This document shows positions 38,811-51,616 of a stretch of 64,000 bases of DNA, in pieces (the first letter of the stretch is position 1; the number at the start of each line of letters is the position of its first letter). A program made the translations under genes and the position numbers. The DNA is from Monarcha castaneiventris obscurior (lineage: Eukaryota > Chordata > Aves > Passeriformes > Monarchidae), in assembly GCA_026261815.1 (NCBI GenBank), contig JAMPIT010000059.1:20756001-20820000 (forward strand), in the 5' to 3' direction. The notes beneath the pieces are model-generated. The model did not search any database. It had not been told where the DNA came from and saw nothing but the letters and a program-made list of their open reading frames with translations.

Positions 38811-41800
38811 CAAGAATTAAGAAGAACAATCGCTGATTTCCTTAGCCAAGAAAATTCTACCTGCCTCGTTCGTAGTGGTTCAGTTTCCTCAGAGTTCAGA
38901 TACACTTCTGTGGATTGAGCTTATGCTGACTTGGGGTTTTAAAAAACAGATAAGAAAAATAAGGTAAAATTCCCGGAAATTTGAAGATCCACTCCTTAAT
39001 GAAAATACAACAAAGAAGTCTATGTCAATGTTAATATCACTCTTACACATTCTTCCAATTCTGTTGCAAATTTACAAAGCATATCCCATTTCCGAATATG
39101 CACACTACATATCCAGTTATGTCTGATGAAATGAATGGAGTATGGCCTTCTCACAGAAATTTTATGTAAGCAGTTACCCTGGGAGCTCTTAGTGTAAAAC
39201 ATAACCTAAATATTAATAAGGACAAATGTTCAGAACTCAGAACAGGTGTTAATGCATGCACCTTGCAGATAAAGCCAGTAGTAACTGCTAAGCTAAATCC
39301 TCTTAAACCTCTCTGAAATGTTATCTCTTAGCTGTTATGTTTGACTGCTGAAGAAGATGCCACGAATTCAGTGCCATTTCTGTGAGCACTGTTGACTTTT
39401 CTTGAAAACAGCAAGAAAATTATATTGGATTACTGCTAAATTATACTGGAAAATAGTGACTAATTTTGTAATATTAATACAAATTAATACAATACTATTA
39501 ATTAATAGTGGAGGAAAAAAACCCCTGGAAATTAATATTAACAGCAGTTAATATTTTAGTGTCAGGGTGATGCAAGGGCTGGATGTTCCCTACAGGCTAG
39601 TAGCCACAAGGTGTCCCCTGGGCTGGCACTGCAGGGGCCTTATGAGACAGGGCCTGTCCCATTGTCCCTAGTGAGGTCACCAATTCAGCTATAGAACTGA
39701 GGGTATGAAACTGTAAAATCTGCATAATTTTGAGATACTATTGTGCTAAACTTTGAACTAAAAATCAATCTCTTTGAAGGCCTTCATTATATTTACAATC
39801 TAGACCTAAGTACTCTGAGGAGGATTTTCTAGTCACATAAAAAAAATTATATTCTTTGGGGTTGAAATAAAAGCACTGAGTGCATAGTCAAATTATATAA
39901 TTTACTGGTTAAAAAACCTCTCTTTTTCTTTTTTCCTTTGCATACTTCCAGGAAAATAGGAAAATCTTTCCTTATTGACAGATGTAGTTTCTCATAAACG
40001 CTGATATATTTTTGAGATGATTACAACTGGGAGAACCAGCTATTGATCAATCCTATGATCCTATTGTCTTTGTCAAGAGGAGACAAGTTTCCACAACTAA
40101 CTTTCACTTTCAGGGTCTTTAGAGTCTGGAAAAGCACACTGCATAAGGAGTGGAGCAAAGAAAGAAGAGTAGGGAAGGGAAGGGGTAGAACGCAAAGGGA
40201 AGCTAAACTGTGCTGGGTTTTTTTTTTTCCAAATTGTTATATAGTGAGGCTTGACAGTATTATACAATAATTTAATATCAATCAAGTCCTAAATTTTATA
40301 AACTTACTAGCTGTAGAAAACCAAGTAGAGCACTGACAAGGCAATATGATGTTAAACTTGAATGCATTTGATGAATAATATTCAACAATATGAAATATTA
40401 ATTGTACATTCTCCTGGAGCTGTTAGCAAGACAAGCACTTTTAAACTTGACTTTCCCATGTAATAAAGGCAGACAGAAAAATCTTGTCCCGATGTCCCTA
40501 ATTCAACCTGAGCTCTCTACTCAGTTCATGTACTCCTTTTCTGTTCTGCATCCTGTATTCCACTTGAAACCATGCACAAAAACTAATTAATATCGTACGC
40601 CAGATGAAAAAGATCTTTTGGTATTCTTAGCAAACTCAGAAATACCCAGAGAGTAGGATGACATTTATTTCTAAAAACACACTAAGTGATTGCAGTCAAT
40701 AAATCATCTGGAAAGTACAAACGGAATTGCCAGTCACTTTACCAGTGGCTAAGTAGGCTGACATGACAGCAAGGTACAAAATGTTGTGCCTTACTGGACT
40801 GTGAAGTCACTGAGAATACTTACTGAAGTAGTTTTTTGAAAAGTCTCCTACAGATGCAGTGGAACACAAAAATCCTCCCATTTAAATAACTGCTGGTCAT
40901 ACATGTCTTCTTCTCTGCTTTGAGGCATTTACCAGGGAAAATCTTTAACAGTTCCTGAATGAACACAGTTTTTATCTTGGTGCACCACGAGTGATGGATC
41001 TTTATTTAAATTTCATAATCTGGAAGAAAACTCTGATTGTTCAGGGGCTGCTTCATGATCTATTCAGACTTCCTTTTATGAACAGCCATAAGAAGCGAGA
41101 GGCAGTGGCCTGGGTGAGGCCAGGAAATACAGTTTTCTGATAGAACTGTAGGTGAAGCAGAACTTGCTGATGTAGTTTTAGTGCTCAGTCAGTCAGTCAG
41201 TCAGTCATTCCTTTGCGCACAGGTGGACACTGCCATCTGGAGAATTAGACTCTCAGAACCTCTGTGACAGCAAGATAGAAGGAGATGGAGGTCCTTTGTA
41301 AACAATAATCGTCCACACATTACAAATGGAATGAGAATTAAAGCATTGTCTTCCCAGCTTTACTGTGTGAATTGTCTCTTCCCATTTCCTTTAAAATAGT
41401 TTTGAAATTTCCACAGAATTGATCAAATATCCAGTTAGGGTATCTGATGATATAGTGTTGTTGCAAGTGCTCTCAGTTCAGTCTGTTGAACTTTCACAAA
41501 AGTTTTCCAAGACCTCTACTGAAATCCTTTCATTAACCAGAGGCATAATCTGTGCACTGCTTCTTTCTCACCATCATCTTTCACTTAACAAGGAGCAATT
41601 AAGTATACTCCTCTCAGCCTCCCTTAAGTACATACCAGCCTGTGAGATGACTGTTCCAGTCTGTGCCTTTTACATCAGTAAAATGTTCATAACTAACACT
41701 TCCATTTCTAAAAAAAATAAATAATGACAGTTTGTTTCTTTCTCTGTTTTCATCCCTGAAATGAGACAGTTTTATATGTGTCCCAGGTAATTTGTTCCTT

Positions 41801-42236
41801 TCTGGCTTGAAATATTCAGTTTTATAGATACCATGTATCAATAATATTACTTAAAGTAACTGAAATAATGTCTTGGTAAACCTTCCTGTTACTATGCATG
41901 CAGAACATATAAAGGAGCTATGGTTTGAACATTTAGTATTTAATGTGTTGCCATGGATGTTTTGAAATGTGGAGATAATTTATTACAGAAAATGTAAACA
42001 CCAAAGCAACTCTGATTACTTTCTTTTCACACCTGCTTGTCTTTAAGATCAAGCAGCAAGAGCCTACTTTCAAAAGAAAGACTTCCATGACAACAAAAGA
42101 GAGTGAGGGAAAGAAGAGATGGTTGATTCACATTTGTCTTTTTAGCCAAAAGAGATCCTGAGATGCTTTTACTTCCTTTGTTTATGCGACAAGAAAGCAA
42201 ACAAAAAAACATCGAGGGTACTTTTTAACCACTATG
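38811..42236. other. unique AT-rich DNA
   Basis: Nothing recognised except the tetranucleotide repeat listed separately. A GC-richer patch at about 39.56-39.68 kb matches no known repeat by eye. Confidence 0.4.
41185..41206. repeat. (TCAG)5 microsatellite
   Basis: Five perfect TCAG units plus two bases. Confidence 0.95.
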
Positions 42237-42474
42237 CATGATGGGGCCCTGCTCTCCTGGAGATGGCTGAGCACCTGCCTGCCCATTGGAAGGGGTGAAT
42301 TAACTCCCTGTTTTGCTTTGCTTGCGTGCATGGCTTTTGTTTTCCCTATTAAACTGTTTTTATATCAACCCATGAATTTTCTGCCTTTCACCCTTCAAAT
42401 TGTCTCCCCACTGGTGAGGGAAGGAGCAAGTGACTGTATGGTGCTTGGCAGCTTGCTGGGGTTAAACCACAACA
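42237..42474 (+). mobile_element. ERV LTR fragment, 3' half (R-U5)
   Basis: The segment matches a common avian ERV LTR in order: 'ggagatggctgagcacctgc', 'gttttgctttgcttgcgtgc', a poly(A)-type 'tattaaactg', and the terminus 'gctggggttaaaccacaaca' ending at 42474. Most of U3, including the expected TGTT 5' start, is missing. The 3' CA end is intact. The minus-strand 120-codon frame across it (42388-42750) is a shadow. Confidence 0.8.
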
Positions 42475-44144
42475 ACAAATCTGACTCCTGGTCAGATTAA
42501 ACGCGCCAGAAATCCAGCTGGGCTTTTCCAAAACCTGTTGGAACTTCCTGATCCCATCCTGGGGCTGTGCAAAGTGCAGAAGATGTCTCTGCCAGACTTT
42601 TGGTGTGGCTCTACTGGGTAGGAATACACGGAATACAGGGTTATATTGTATCAAGGCAATGAAAAGTAATAAAAGATAAATCACAGCAGATAAATCATAG
42701 CGTTTGAACAGATATGCCTCTTGAACATTCATCATACTTCTAACAGGCACTGTTAGATTAGTGGAGCTTCTTTATGCCATAGCTTCAGCCCTTTCTATTC
42801 TCATCATGCTAGACAAAATCTGCACCTAAAGTATGCTAATAGTTAGAGAGAACAAGTCTGGGGCTGGGTGGGAGGGAGGAAAGAAAAGGAAAACCTCTAT
42901 CTTCACACTGAAGCAATCCAATTCAGTAGAACAGTTACAGTGCAGCTGCCTAAACTGCTATGGTAAACACTATATTTTACCAAAAGAACCTCAGCAAATA
43001 AGTCTTAACTATAGTATAAGATACCTAAAGCTGCATGTATACATATAACCCCATAAAAGTAAGTTCTGCAGATGTTTAAATGGATCCATATAATTCTATG
43101 ATGATTGAAGTAAGTCACAAGAAGGCTGGCACAACTTTGTTCAACAAAGAGTATGCTTACTGCAAAGAGAGGAATATAACTGTAACACACTTGTGTGTGT
43201 TTTTTCATAACTAGGACACAGAATATTCTTGAATTATGATTCCGGTGTTTTCTGTCAAGAATTTCAATCCTTGAATTCCTGTGAAGATAGATATATAGAT
43301 GCACATACAAGTACTGTATGAAAGCACAATTTTTTTTAATTCAACTAACAAGACTAATGGAAACATGTAGAAATTTGGTGGTATCTGGAGACAAATATCA
43401 ATATCATATTCAAAAATATTTTATCTATTTAGATAGCCTGTGGATACCAGTCTTTAATACATTACATGTTGTCTCTAAACTTCTATTTCTGAACTTTGGT
43501 GTTGCACTGTACCTTGTGTACAGTCTCAAAATCCAGACCATCATTTTAATGCAACACACTGCTTGTGACTGCAAGAGATAGGCTAAAGGAGGGAAATCTA
43601 CCAAATATATTTCAATTTTCTTCCCTCTCTAATATACATCTGTGTATATGCTGAGTCAAGAACACATTTTTTTCATCTCTTATCTCAGTGAAGATAAGCT
43701 ATATATCAGTTAAGGAAGGAAAAAAAACCAATCCTTGCAGAAGTGCTAAACTTGCTTTTACTTTAAGTAGAGCTGCTTCCCTGGTTGCCACAAACATAGG
43801 AAAGGGTTTTTAAACTAGAGCAGGTTTTGTGATACAGGCACTAGCTGTTCCTCCTTGCAGGTTTTCATCATCTCTGGCACTGTGATTTCTTGGTCATAAA
43901 TGTGTCTTGCTAACCAAGATGCTGCAGGAAGTTGTGGAAAGATTGAAGGCATAGATGGCCGCATCATGTAAATGTATGTGTTGAGTAATAATTCATTAAA
44001 GAATAATGATGTTAAGAACAGAAGAAAAAATAATTTCTTATAAATATGGGGTTTTCTTCTTAGTGTAAAATAATGTAAAACAAAAGCCACATTCTCATGT
44101 GAGCTGAAATGGCTGAAATGTTCCCTTCTACATCCAATCAAGTA
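42475..44144. other. unique AT-rich DNA
   Basis: The first about 130 bases (to about 42600) are GC-richer and might be ERV-derived, but no motif supports it. A minus-strand 108-codon frame (43815-44141) is unrecognised. Confidence 0.35.
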
Positions 44145-44296
44145 TGGATATTTTCCTTGGCCCTCTTTTTGCTGTTGATATATTTATAATGAAACTTTTT
44201 ATTATCTTTCACAATAGGGACCAGATTGAGTTGTAACTGAGCTTTTGCCTTTCTAATTTTATCTCTATATGACCTAACCACAACCTTGCTCTCTTT
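44145..44296 (-). repeat. CR1 LINE ORF2 internal fragment (endonuclease-RT linker)
   Basis: The minus-strand translation reads 'RDKIRKAKAQLQLNL' then 'VKDNKKFHYKYINSKKRAKE'. This is the conserved linker between the endonuclease and reverse transcriptase domains of CR1 ORF2. It has neither CR1 end: no 3' UTR follows and no endonuclease precedes. It is about 93% identical by eye (about ten differences in 152 bases) to 50045-50198, in the same orientation. Its left edge falls on exactly the same CR1 base as the junction there. Confidence 0.88.
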
Positions 44297-44756
44297 AAGA
44301 ACAACAGGGCAACTTAAAACTAGTTTCTCTAGGAAATTATAATAAATAATCATATAAATATAATATACCTGATATAAAATTTTCAGATTTCTATAATTTT
44401 ATAAGTCTGTTACTATATCTAGCAGTGGACAGGTATAAGAACAGAATCAAGAAGTTTCCAATAGGAAGACATGTCATTTAAAGAAGTACTTGTGTAGGAC
44501 CACTGCATCAAAATTCCTGATAAATCAGAATAACCACAAGGGATGGTTATTTTTACCATGGTTTTTTACCAAAATGATTTTAAAGATGTTAAGTAAACAT
44601 CAGCAAATAGATTAATAAGTGCCAGTTGGTATTGCTGCTGTGGGATGTGATTTGCCTAACTGTAGACTATTTGTTGAGTATTAATTAAATTAACTAAAAA
44701 CTTGCTGTAAGTTTAAGGCCCTAATAAGAACTGAATTAATTTATTTATTGCATTAA

Positions 44757-44770
44757 CTGCCTGCAGGCAG
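44757..44770. repeat. 14-nt perfect palindrome
   Basis: CTGCCTGCAGGCAG is its own reverse complement. It sits in a TAAT-rich patch. Confidence 0.9.
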
Positions 44771-47700
44771 ACAATTATTTCCATGTCATCACTGTTTATT
44801 TCATCCTGTTATTTTGTGCATTAAGGAACACTCTGCTGAATATTAAATATATGATGATATTCCCATCTACGTCATCTAGCAAATTGTTTCACTCAGCCCC
44901 ATGGCTGTCAATGCATACCAACGAGTCTGAGAAAGAATAAGAATCCAAATCTATTTATTTTGCCATATTTGATGCAATACGTGATTTATACCAGAAAACG
45001 GTATTAAGAAAGGGAAAGGTCCATCTGCCTGGAGCTACAGCTACAGGGACTGTAGCCTCATTTTTCACTTCCCTGTAGGAGAAGTGACTTTACTTGTCTT
45101 TGCCTTGCCAATTCCATTTTTCTTCAGCTCTCCAAGGCATGTTGCACAAAGAAGCACAGGAGCTAAAACTCTGCTTTGAGGCAGAAAGGAGGAGATTTCA
45201 GTGAAAAGGGAGGTTTCACTAAAACTCATCAGCCAAGTTCTATGCACGTGAAAGAAGATACAGAAATGCGTACACAGATATTTATTTACAACACAGTCTA
45301 CCAGTGGGCAGACAGGAAAGAAGAACACACTAATGGTTTCAAAAATGGCTTTCAAGATCCAGGTGCCAGCAAGGCCATGTTTTCCAACAAAAAAGCCTGA
45401 ATTAAAGATGTAGCTGCTATCTCTCTCCTATTCTCCATTTTTTAAAGGAAATTTAATTCATGTTTATTTTAGATATGTACAATTCCCCCTTGCTGAATAT
45501 TTATATCTCATCTGAGGTCTGTGATGTTTTTTTGCTTTACAAGTGAGTATCAATGGGAGTGGTGTGGAAATGCTAGTGGATTATGTGCAAAGGAAAACGG
45601 AGAGAACACCTGAAACAGTGAATCACTTCAGTAAGTAGTGGCTGCACCTACAGTAGCAATACAGTTAGGACTGGGAGAAATAAATATTCTAGTTACCCCT
45701 GTGAACCATACCTTGGACACAATCATGAAACAGACTTCAAGAACATGGACTTATTTCCCATGTGGAAAAAGTAAACTGGCAGATGTATCATAAGAATGCA
45801 CCTGGTGCACTCCCACTTCTATGGGGTGTTTTATCCCCAGGTCTAGGCTGACCTTAGGTAGGTTTTAATCATTCAAAACATGGGCAATGCCAACTCCTGG
45901 GTGCCAGTTGCTCAGGTCACAGATGTACATATATCCCTCCATATTACTTCATAATGTAGACATCATAAGAGTCGCTTCATGGATATGGTCTCTTCCAGCC
46001 AGGTATGATGTCAAGTTTCCATATAATAACTATGATCTACTAACACTGATGAATTCTTTTTAAGTCATATCTGGTTAAATTACAAAATGCATCAAATTAA
46101 TAGTTCGGTCAACTCTGTTTTAAGAAAAGGAAAAGCTCTTCTCACATTGTTTTTAAGTTCAGATTTAGTTCCTCTAATCTCCTAAGGTTTTGCAAATAAA
46201 ATATGCCTCATCCAACTTAGCCAATGCTGGTCTATAGAGAAGTATAGGTTTTGTTCAAAGTTAATTATTCTTATGTTCAGACAAGAGGTTTTTCCTGTAG
46301 AAGGTACTACATGATTAGCTGGTTTAAATTCAAAGTAATGCTTTAGATTCAGGTATCAGGCTATATAGACAAGCTCAAAATGGGTTTTTGTTTGAGTTAC
46401 AGATGACTTCCTGGTTTTATGAAGGGTCTCTTCTGTCAAAAGCCCTAAAGAAAGGAAAGTAGAGTGTATTTGGCTTACGTATTATGGCAGCACTCTCCAC
46501 GAGAGCCTAACAAAAACACCCAGACAACTCACCCTGCCAGTTGCTATTAAGTATTAGGTCCCTCCTTCAAGCAGGCTGTGGTGTCAGTAGCTTCCATGAC
46601 TCAGTCAGGCTGCCACTTCTAAAGAGCGGCTGCAGCAGCTGAGGAAGCCTGTTGTCTTCACATAATCCTGATGAGTCACACTGTGACACCCTGTGAACCT
46701 GATATGCAAAATCCTGCAGTCCTACGTTGTAAGAGTTCATGCAAATCCTGTGTCATTTTTTATCTACATGAATTTGTAGACTGAGAGTTCTGCTTTGATT
46801 GGAATATAATAATATGCTTACGGGCAAAACAATCCCCTAAACAACAGTGTTCTTTTTGTTCCGTGTTTAAGCCTTACAAAGTCGAGATTTGCCAGTAGTT
46901 TTGATGATAATATAAAAATAGGATTCCATTTGATTCTGGGTTCTTTTAAAAGGTCAGAGTCATGAACAATTCTGCATTGAACAGGAGTCATAACTGAGAT
47001 TTTCCATGATACATTGGAGCCCTAGTTAAAGGGACTGAGGTTTTGTACTGAAGCTTTGTTAGAACTGGTTTGAAGCTCAGAGAAAGAACTTGATTTTTAC
47101 TATTTTTTACACAGGTGTTGAAAACAGTGTTGCTTTTATCTGAGAAGGAATTGTGAGTCAAATCAAGGCATTTGTTTAATGTCTCTGTTTTGAAACCAGA
47201 TCCTGAAGCTCATGGTATTGCCAGACTCATTAATGAGAACAGGTGGAAGCAGTGAGAGTATGTTTAATATTTCACTGTAAAGGGAGGAAGAATCTGAAAA
47301 AGAAGTTTCTTTTGGCTGGGTGAACTTCTAGGTGACCCTAGTCTCTAGAAAGAAAACTTTTTTATTTCTAAGCATGTATCAAAATGCTGCTATGAGACAG
47401 GAGGGAGTTTGTTGGCCTTCTTTAATGTATTCAACAATACAGAAGTCTCAGTAGTTGAGCTAGAGTATAAATCAGCAATGAAATATCTAACATGAAACCA
47501 TTATGTATATTAAACAACATCTGATGGGCTTGTATTAGTAGGCATGCTCTTGCATGAAGTGGAATTTGAGGTCAGATTTGTTGTGCACACACAAATTAAA
47601 CCCTGACTTCTGCTCTGGTACTCCTGAAAGCATCTCAAATTCTTGCAAGACAAGGTGTGAGATGACTCAGGCTGGAAAGCTGAAAAATGATGTGGGTAGC

Positions 47701-49238
47701 TGCAATTTTTGAAGGGGCTGGTATTGACTGTGAAGACTTGTGTTTCAGAGCTTAGTCAAGCAGATGATCTTTAACAAATCAAGGGCTCTGCATTGGGACA
47801 ACCTGCTGGATAAGAGCTTGTGCTATTTTCAGCTGGGAGGTGGCAACAAGGATCATTTTATGGCTAAATCTGGTGTGTGCCACCCCAAGGGGAGGAACAT
47901 GCCTGACTGGAAGTTATTTTTTTAGATCAGTAGTAGCCCACAAGGTTATTAAGCAAAGGTAATGCTCAGCCTAAGAACAAATGTGTGATGAAACCATATA
48001 TACTTGCAACCACATAGCTTCATGAAAGGTCTTTTGGGAAATACTAGAAATGTCTGAAATAATTATACTTTAGATATGAATACAATGAAATCTAAAGGTG
48101 TAGATGAGGCATGTATAGGTATGTGGGATTTAATATTAATGCAGTTAAGCTAACTGCGTGAAGGAATTTTAAAAATAGATTTTAGCAGTAGGGGATTCCA
48201 AGTAATATGTCAAATCTGTCCAATGTCCTGCATAAACCCCCAGGAAGCTATGCTATACTCTAATATTCATTTGTCTGACTTGTTAGGAAGACCCAAGATA
48301 GCTTTATTACATTTAGCTGAGACAAATCTTTTTTAATGCTGGCATAACCAGAGAGTGGGGTTTTTTTCTGTTACCATATTCAACTTGCTGTAATTTATAT
48401 GCTATAAATGATGAGAATTTGGGTTTTTTAAAAATTTCCTTAGCTTATTGAAAATAATTTAGTAATAGGGCAAAGGCTTTCCTCTTCTTTCTTTTAAAAA
48501 GTACATGTGCAACTGCATTTCTTCATTTTGATCAAAGACTAATAATAATTAATAATATCATTACCTTGACTATAGTGAAACATGCAATTATTCAGATCCT
48601 GGATCATGTCTGAATACACGAAAACCTAAAAAAGCAGGCGGCAGAGTAATACAGATGACATGACATGTCAGGTTCAGGATAGATAGAATTAATTTCCCCC
48701 ATGTTATTGAACTAGAATATTTTCTCTTTATCACAGAATTACTGCACTTAAATATATAGTGCTAATCAAATTAAATATCATGTAAAGTCAGGAATTATTT
48801 AATCTGTGTAAACTATAAAGCAAGTAATTATTATAGTCCATATTTCCGTTGCTTTTGCAGGTTAGTGATATTTGCCTTTTTTGGCACATAAATGAGCATA
48901 TTTTAACTACAGAATTTTAGAAGTTCTATAGTATTATATTTCTCTCATTTAGATTATGTAAGAATTGCCAGGACTGTTTGGGGATTTTGGTGACCATATG
49001 CACTGATTCCTGGACTTGACAATGCTCTCAGTCTAGAGTAATGGCACCTGCTTTGCCTGTCATCATTCCTTTTCCTAACTTCCCCTGAAAACACATAAAT
49101 AGATATACAAGCAAAATATAACCACAATTCATGTGTAGACCCCGTTTCTTTCTTTGTCATCCCCTTTGCATAGTGAAAGCACACAAAAAATGGACCTGTA
49201 ACTAAAGCAGGCTAATGATGTCTGATTTGGCATTATTC

Positions 49239-49253
49239 TTTTTTTTTTTTTTT
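49239..49253. repeat. poly(T) run, 15 nt
   Basis: A homopolymer about 30 bases before the edge of the CR1 cluster; not part of a CR1 tail. Confidence 0.8.
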
Positions 49254-49282
49254 AATAGTCTATAAGTGACTTCTTTGATACA

Positions 49283-50044
49283 TCAGCTTAGAATTATTAA
49301 GGCTGGAAAAGACTCCCAAGATCATCAAGACCAGCCTTTGAGTGAACACCATCAGACCAACTAAATGATAGTGCTAAGTGGCAAGTCCAGTTGTGTCTTG
49401 AACACTTCCAGGGGTAGTGCCTCCACCATCTCCCTGGGCAGCTCATTCCAATGCTCGACAACCCTTTCCATAAAAATAATTCTTCCTGATCTCCAACCTG
49501 AACCTCCCCTGATGTAGCTCAAGGATGTATACTCCTGTCCTGTTGCAAGTTGCCTGGAAGATTGATTCTCACCCTGCTACAACCTCCTTTCAGGTAGTTG
49601 TAGAGAGCGGCCACCCTTGAGCTTCCTTTTTTCCAGGCTAAACAACCCCAGCTCCCTCAGCTCTCCTCATATGACTCACTCTCTAGGTCCTTCACTGTCT
49701 TTGTTGTCCTTTTCTGTACATGCCGCAGCACTTTAGCGTCTTCCTTGAACCAAGGATCCCAAGACTTAACACTGGATTTGTGATGTGTCTTCACCAGTGC
49801 CAGATAGAGGGGAAAATCACTTTCCTGGTCCTGCTGGCCACACTTTTCCTGATACAGGCCATGGTGCCATTGGCCTTCTTGGCCACCTGGGCACATGCTG
49901 GCTCAGCCACTGTTGACCAGCACCCCCAGATCCTTTTCCACTTGTTTGCTTCCCAGCCACTCTGTCCCCAGCCTGCAGCACAGCATGGGGGTGTTGTGAC
50001 CCAAGGGCAGGACCTGCCATCTCACCTTATTGAACAGCACACTG
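49283..50044 (-). repeat. CR1 LINE, 3' part (RT C-terminus and 3' UTR)
   Basis: The plus strand opens with the reversed 3' tail and UTR ('gaattattaaggctggaaaa', 'tcattccaatgctcgacaac'). It runs through reversed ORF2: the minus strand encodes pieces such as 'QEKCGQQDQESDFPLYLALV' in a degraded frame, and 'VEKDLGVLVNSG' near 49.9 kb, the motif just after the RT catalytic core. At 50044 it joins a CR1 segment that belongs far upstream in the element. The long plus-strand frame 49720-50130 is antisense. Confidence 0.95.
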
Positions 50045-50620
50045 TGGATATTTTCCTTGGCCCTCTTTTTGCTGTTGATATATTTATAACAAAACTTTTT
50101 ATTATCTTTCACAGCAAGGGACCAGCTTGAGTTGTAACTGAGCTTTTGCCTTTCTAATTTTCTCTCTATATGACCTAACCAAAACCTTGTACTCTTCCTG
50201 AATTGCCTGCTCCTTCTACCAAAGGTCATAAACTCTTCTTTTTCACCCGAGTTCCAATGAAAGCTCACTTTTTACCCAGGCTGGTCTTCTCCGCAGGCTC
50301 ATCTTTCAGTACAGAGCGCCTGTTCTTGTGCCTTTAAGATTTCCTTCTTAAAGTATGTTTGGCTTTCCTGGACCACTTTGTTTAATGGGAATGTTTCCCA
50401 AGGGATTCTCTGAACCATTGTCCTGAACAGGCCAAAGTATGACCTTCAGAAGTCCAAGACGGAGGTTTTGTTGACATCTTTCCTTACCTCACCAAGAACC
50501 AAAAACTGTCTTTTCATGGTCAGTACACACAAGAAAGCCTCTGACCACCACACCTCCTACCAGCCCTTCTCTGTTTGCAAACAGCAGGTCTAGCAGGACA
50601 CTGCCCTTGAGAAAACTGAC
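50045..50620 (-). repeat. CR1 LINE, endonuclease C-terminal region and linker
   Basis: The minus strand reads, 5' to 3', the end of the ORF2 endonuclease region and then the linker 'VKDNKKFCYKYINSKKRAKE'. The endonuclease part is recognisable on the plus strand by 'aacaggccaaagtatgacct', 'cttcagaagtccaagacgga' and 'ccttctctgtttgcaaacag'. Order and orientation agree with the 3' part next door, so the two are best explained as one CR1 copy lacking the RT core. The 5' boundary is about 50600-50620. Confidence 0.9.
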
Positions 50621-51007
50621 AATTTGTTTTCATTTCTCTTGTAATAGATGTCAGGTGTCTTTTCAATTTTTTTTTAAATTAAAAAAACATATTAATATAT
50701 TGCTGAAATGCAACAGTTCTGCTTTTGATCATCAATTTTTCAAATGACTCTGCATTTTATGAAATATCATTATGGTGCTCTAGATTTGTGTTGACCTTGC
50801 TGCTTGTAACTTTCTATATTTGTAAATGTGTTGAAATCAGAATAATTTTTACCAAATATTTTTAGTGTACTGAAGAAATAAGCAATATAATGTTTGATTT
50901 TTGACTTGGTTTTATTGCTTATCCAGTTTAGCTTGTTTAGTATTTTATTAAAAAAATGGTTTTGGTACACTTTGCTGCCATTTAATCATTAAATGCAATT
51001 TAGTTAT
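50621..51007. other. unique AT-rich DNA
   Basis: Nothing recognised between the CR1 and the next LTR. Confidence 0.45.
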
Positions 51008-51104
51008 TGTCTTGGTGTGACTTTGTGATGTGTATCCCCTATCGCTGCTCTATGCCCAGAAATTAACTTTGTACCTTTAAACAGAGCCTGAGAAGGGGGA
51101 GAGG

Positions 51105-51112
51105 AATAAAAA
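51105..51112 (+). promoter_or_regulatory. TATA-type box of the LTR
   Basis: AATAAAAA follows a purine-rich stretch about 100 bases into the LTR. The poly(A) signal lies about 370 bases downstream, which would imply a long R region. Confidence 0.45.
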
Positions 51113-51482
51113 CTGAGTGAAATTTTCAAAGCAGTTATTCAAGGACACAGACACACTCCTCTGCGTCCTGCTGCAGTGGCAAGAGCAATTTCTTGCTTTT
51201 CAGCCAGTTTTCAGCTCCTTTTCTCCTGAGGGAGACATAGAGTTGAACTTTGTTTTCCTGGGTCTTTGGTTTTTCCCTTCTTCTCTTCTGGACTGTTTCA
51301 ACAACATCAGAACACATCGGGAGAATCTTCCACCGAGGCCCCAGAGGTGGGCCCATAACCCAACTCCAAGGAGGAGGAGAGAGACCACACCTACAGAAGG
51401 ACTCTCAAATCTTCCCAGGTTTCTCTCCACAGCAGGAGGTTTTATTATTTAGCATTATTAATCTTTTCCTGTGTGTTTGTTC

Positions 51483-51488
51483 AATAAA
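51483..51488 (+). terminator. LTR polyadenylation signal
   Basis: AATAAA within the LTR, followed by a T-rich stretch. Confidence 0.55.
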
Positions 51489-51616
51489 TAGTTTTTTATC
51501 TCTTTCACTTTCCTCCAAGGAAAATTTCTTTTTTCCTGAACCTGGCGGGGGAGGGGTGGTTGTAACCTGCCTTCTATGTGGGGAGATTTTCCTCCAAATT
51601 TGTCCAAACTTGCACA

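Larger units (their letters stand above)
44297..49282. other. unique AT-rich DNA
   Basis: No recognised interspersed repeat or exon in about 5 kb. Short TAAT-rich patches (for example 44.68-44.83 kb) look like conserved non-coding DNA but cannot be tested here. A GC-richer patch lies at about 46.55-46.72 kb. Confidence 0.35.
51008..51616 (+). mobile_element. ERV long terminal repeat
   Basis: The element begins TGTCTTGG (51008). It has a purine-rich segment followed by AATAAAAA (51105-51112) as a TATA-type box, and AATAAA (51483-51488) as poly(A) signal. A G-rich U5-like stretch follows (about 51541-51590). A likely CA end is at 51616. Flanking pentamers GTTAT (51003-51007) and GATAT (51617-51621) differ by one base and could be a decayed 5-bp target-site duplication, as in ERVL-type insertions. 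The open frames crossing it on both strands encode nothing recognisable. It is probably a solo LTR; the exact 3' edge is inferred. Confidence 0.68.

Noticed and set aside
41185..41206. Short direct repeat array considered as CRISPR-like
   Set aside because: It is a simple (TCAG)5 microsatellite without spacers.
43815..44141. 108-codon minus-strand frame ending just at the CR1 linker fragment
   Set aside because: Not CR1 and not a known protein. AT-rich low-complexity N-terminal half, probably chance.
49720..50268. Long overlapping frames on both strands
   Set aside because: Explained by sense and antisense CR1 ORF2 sequence.
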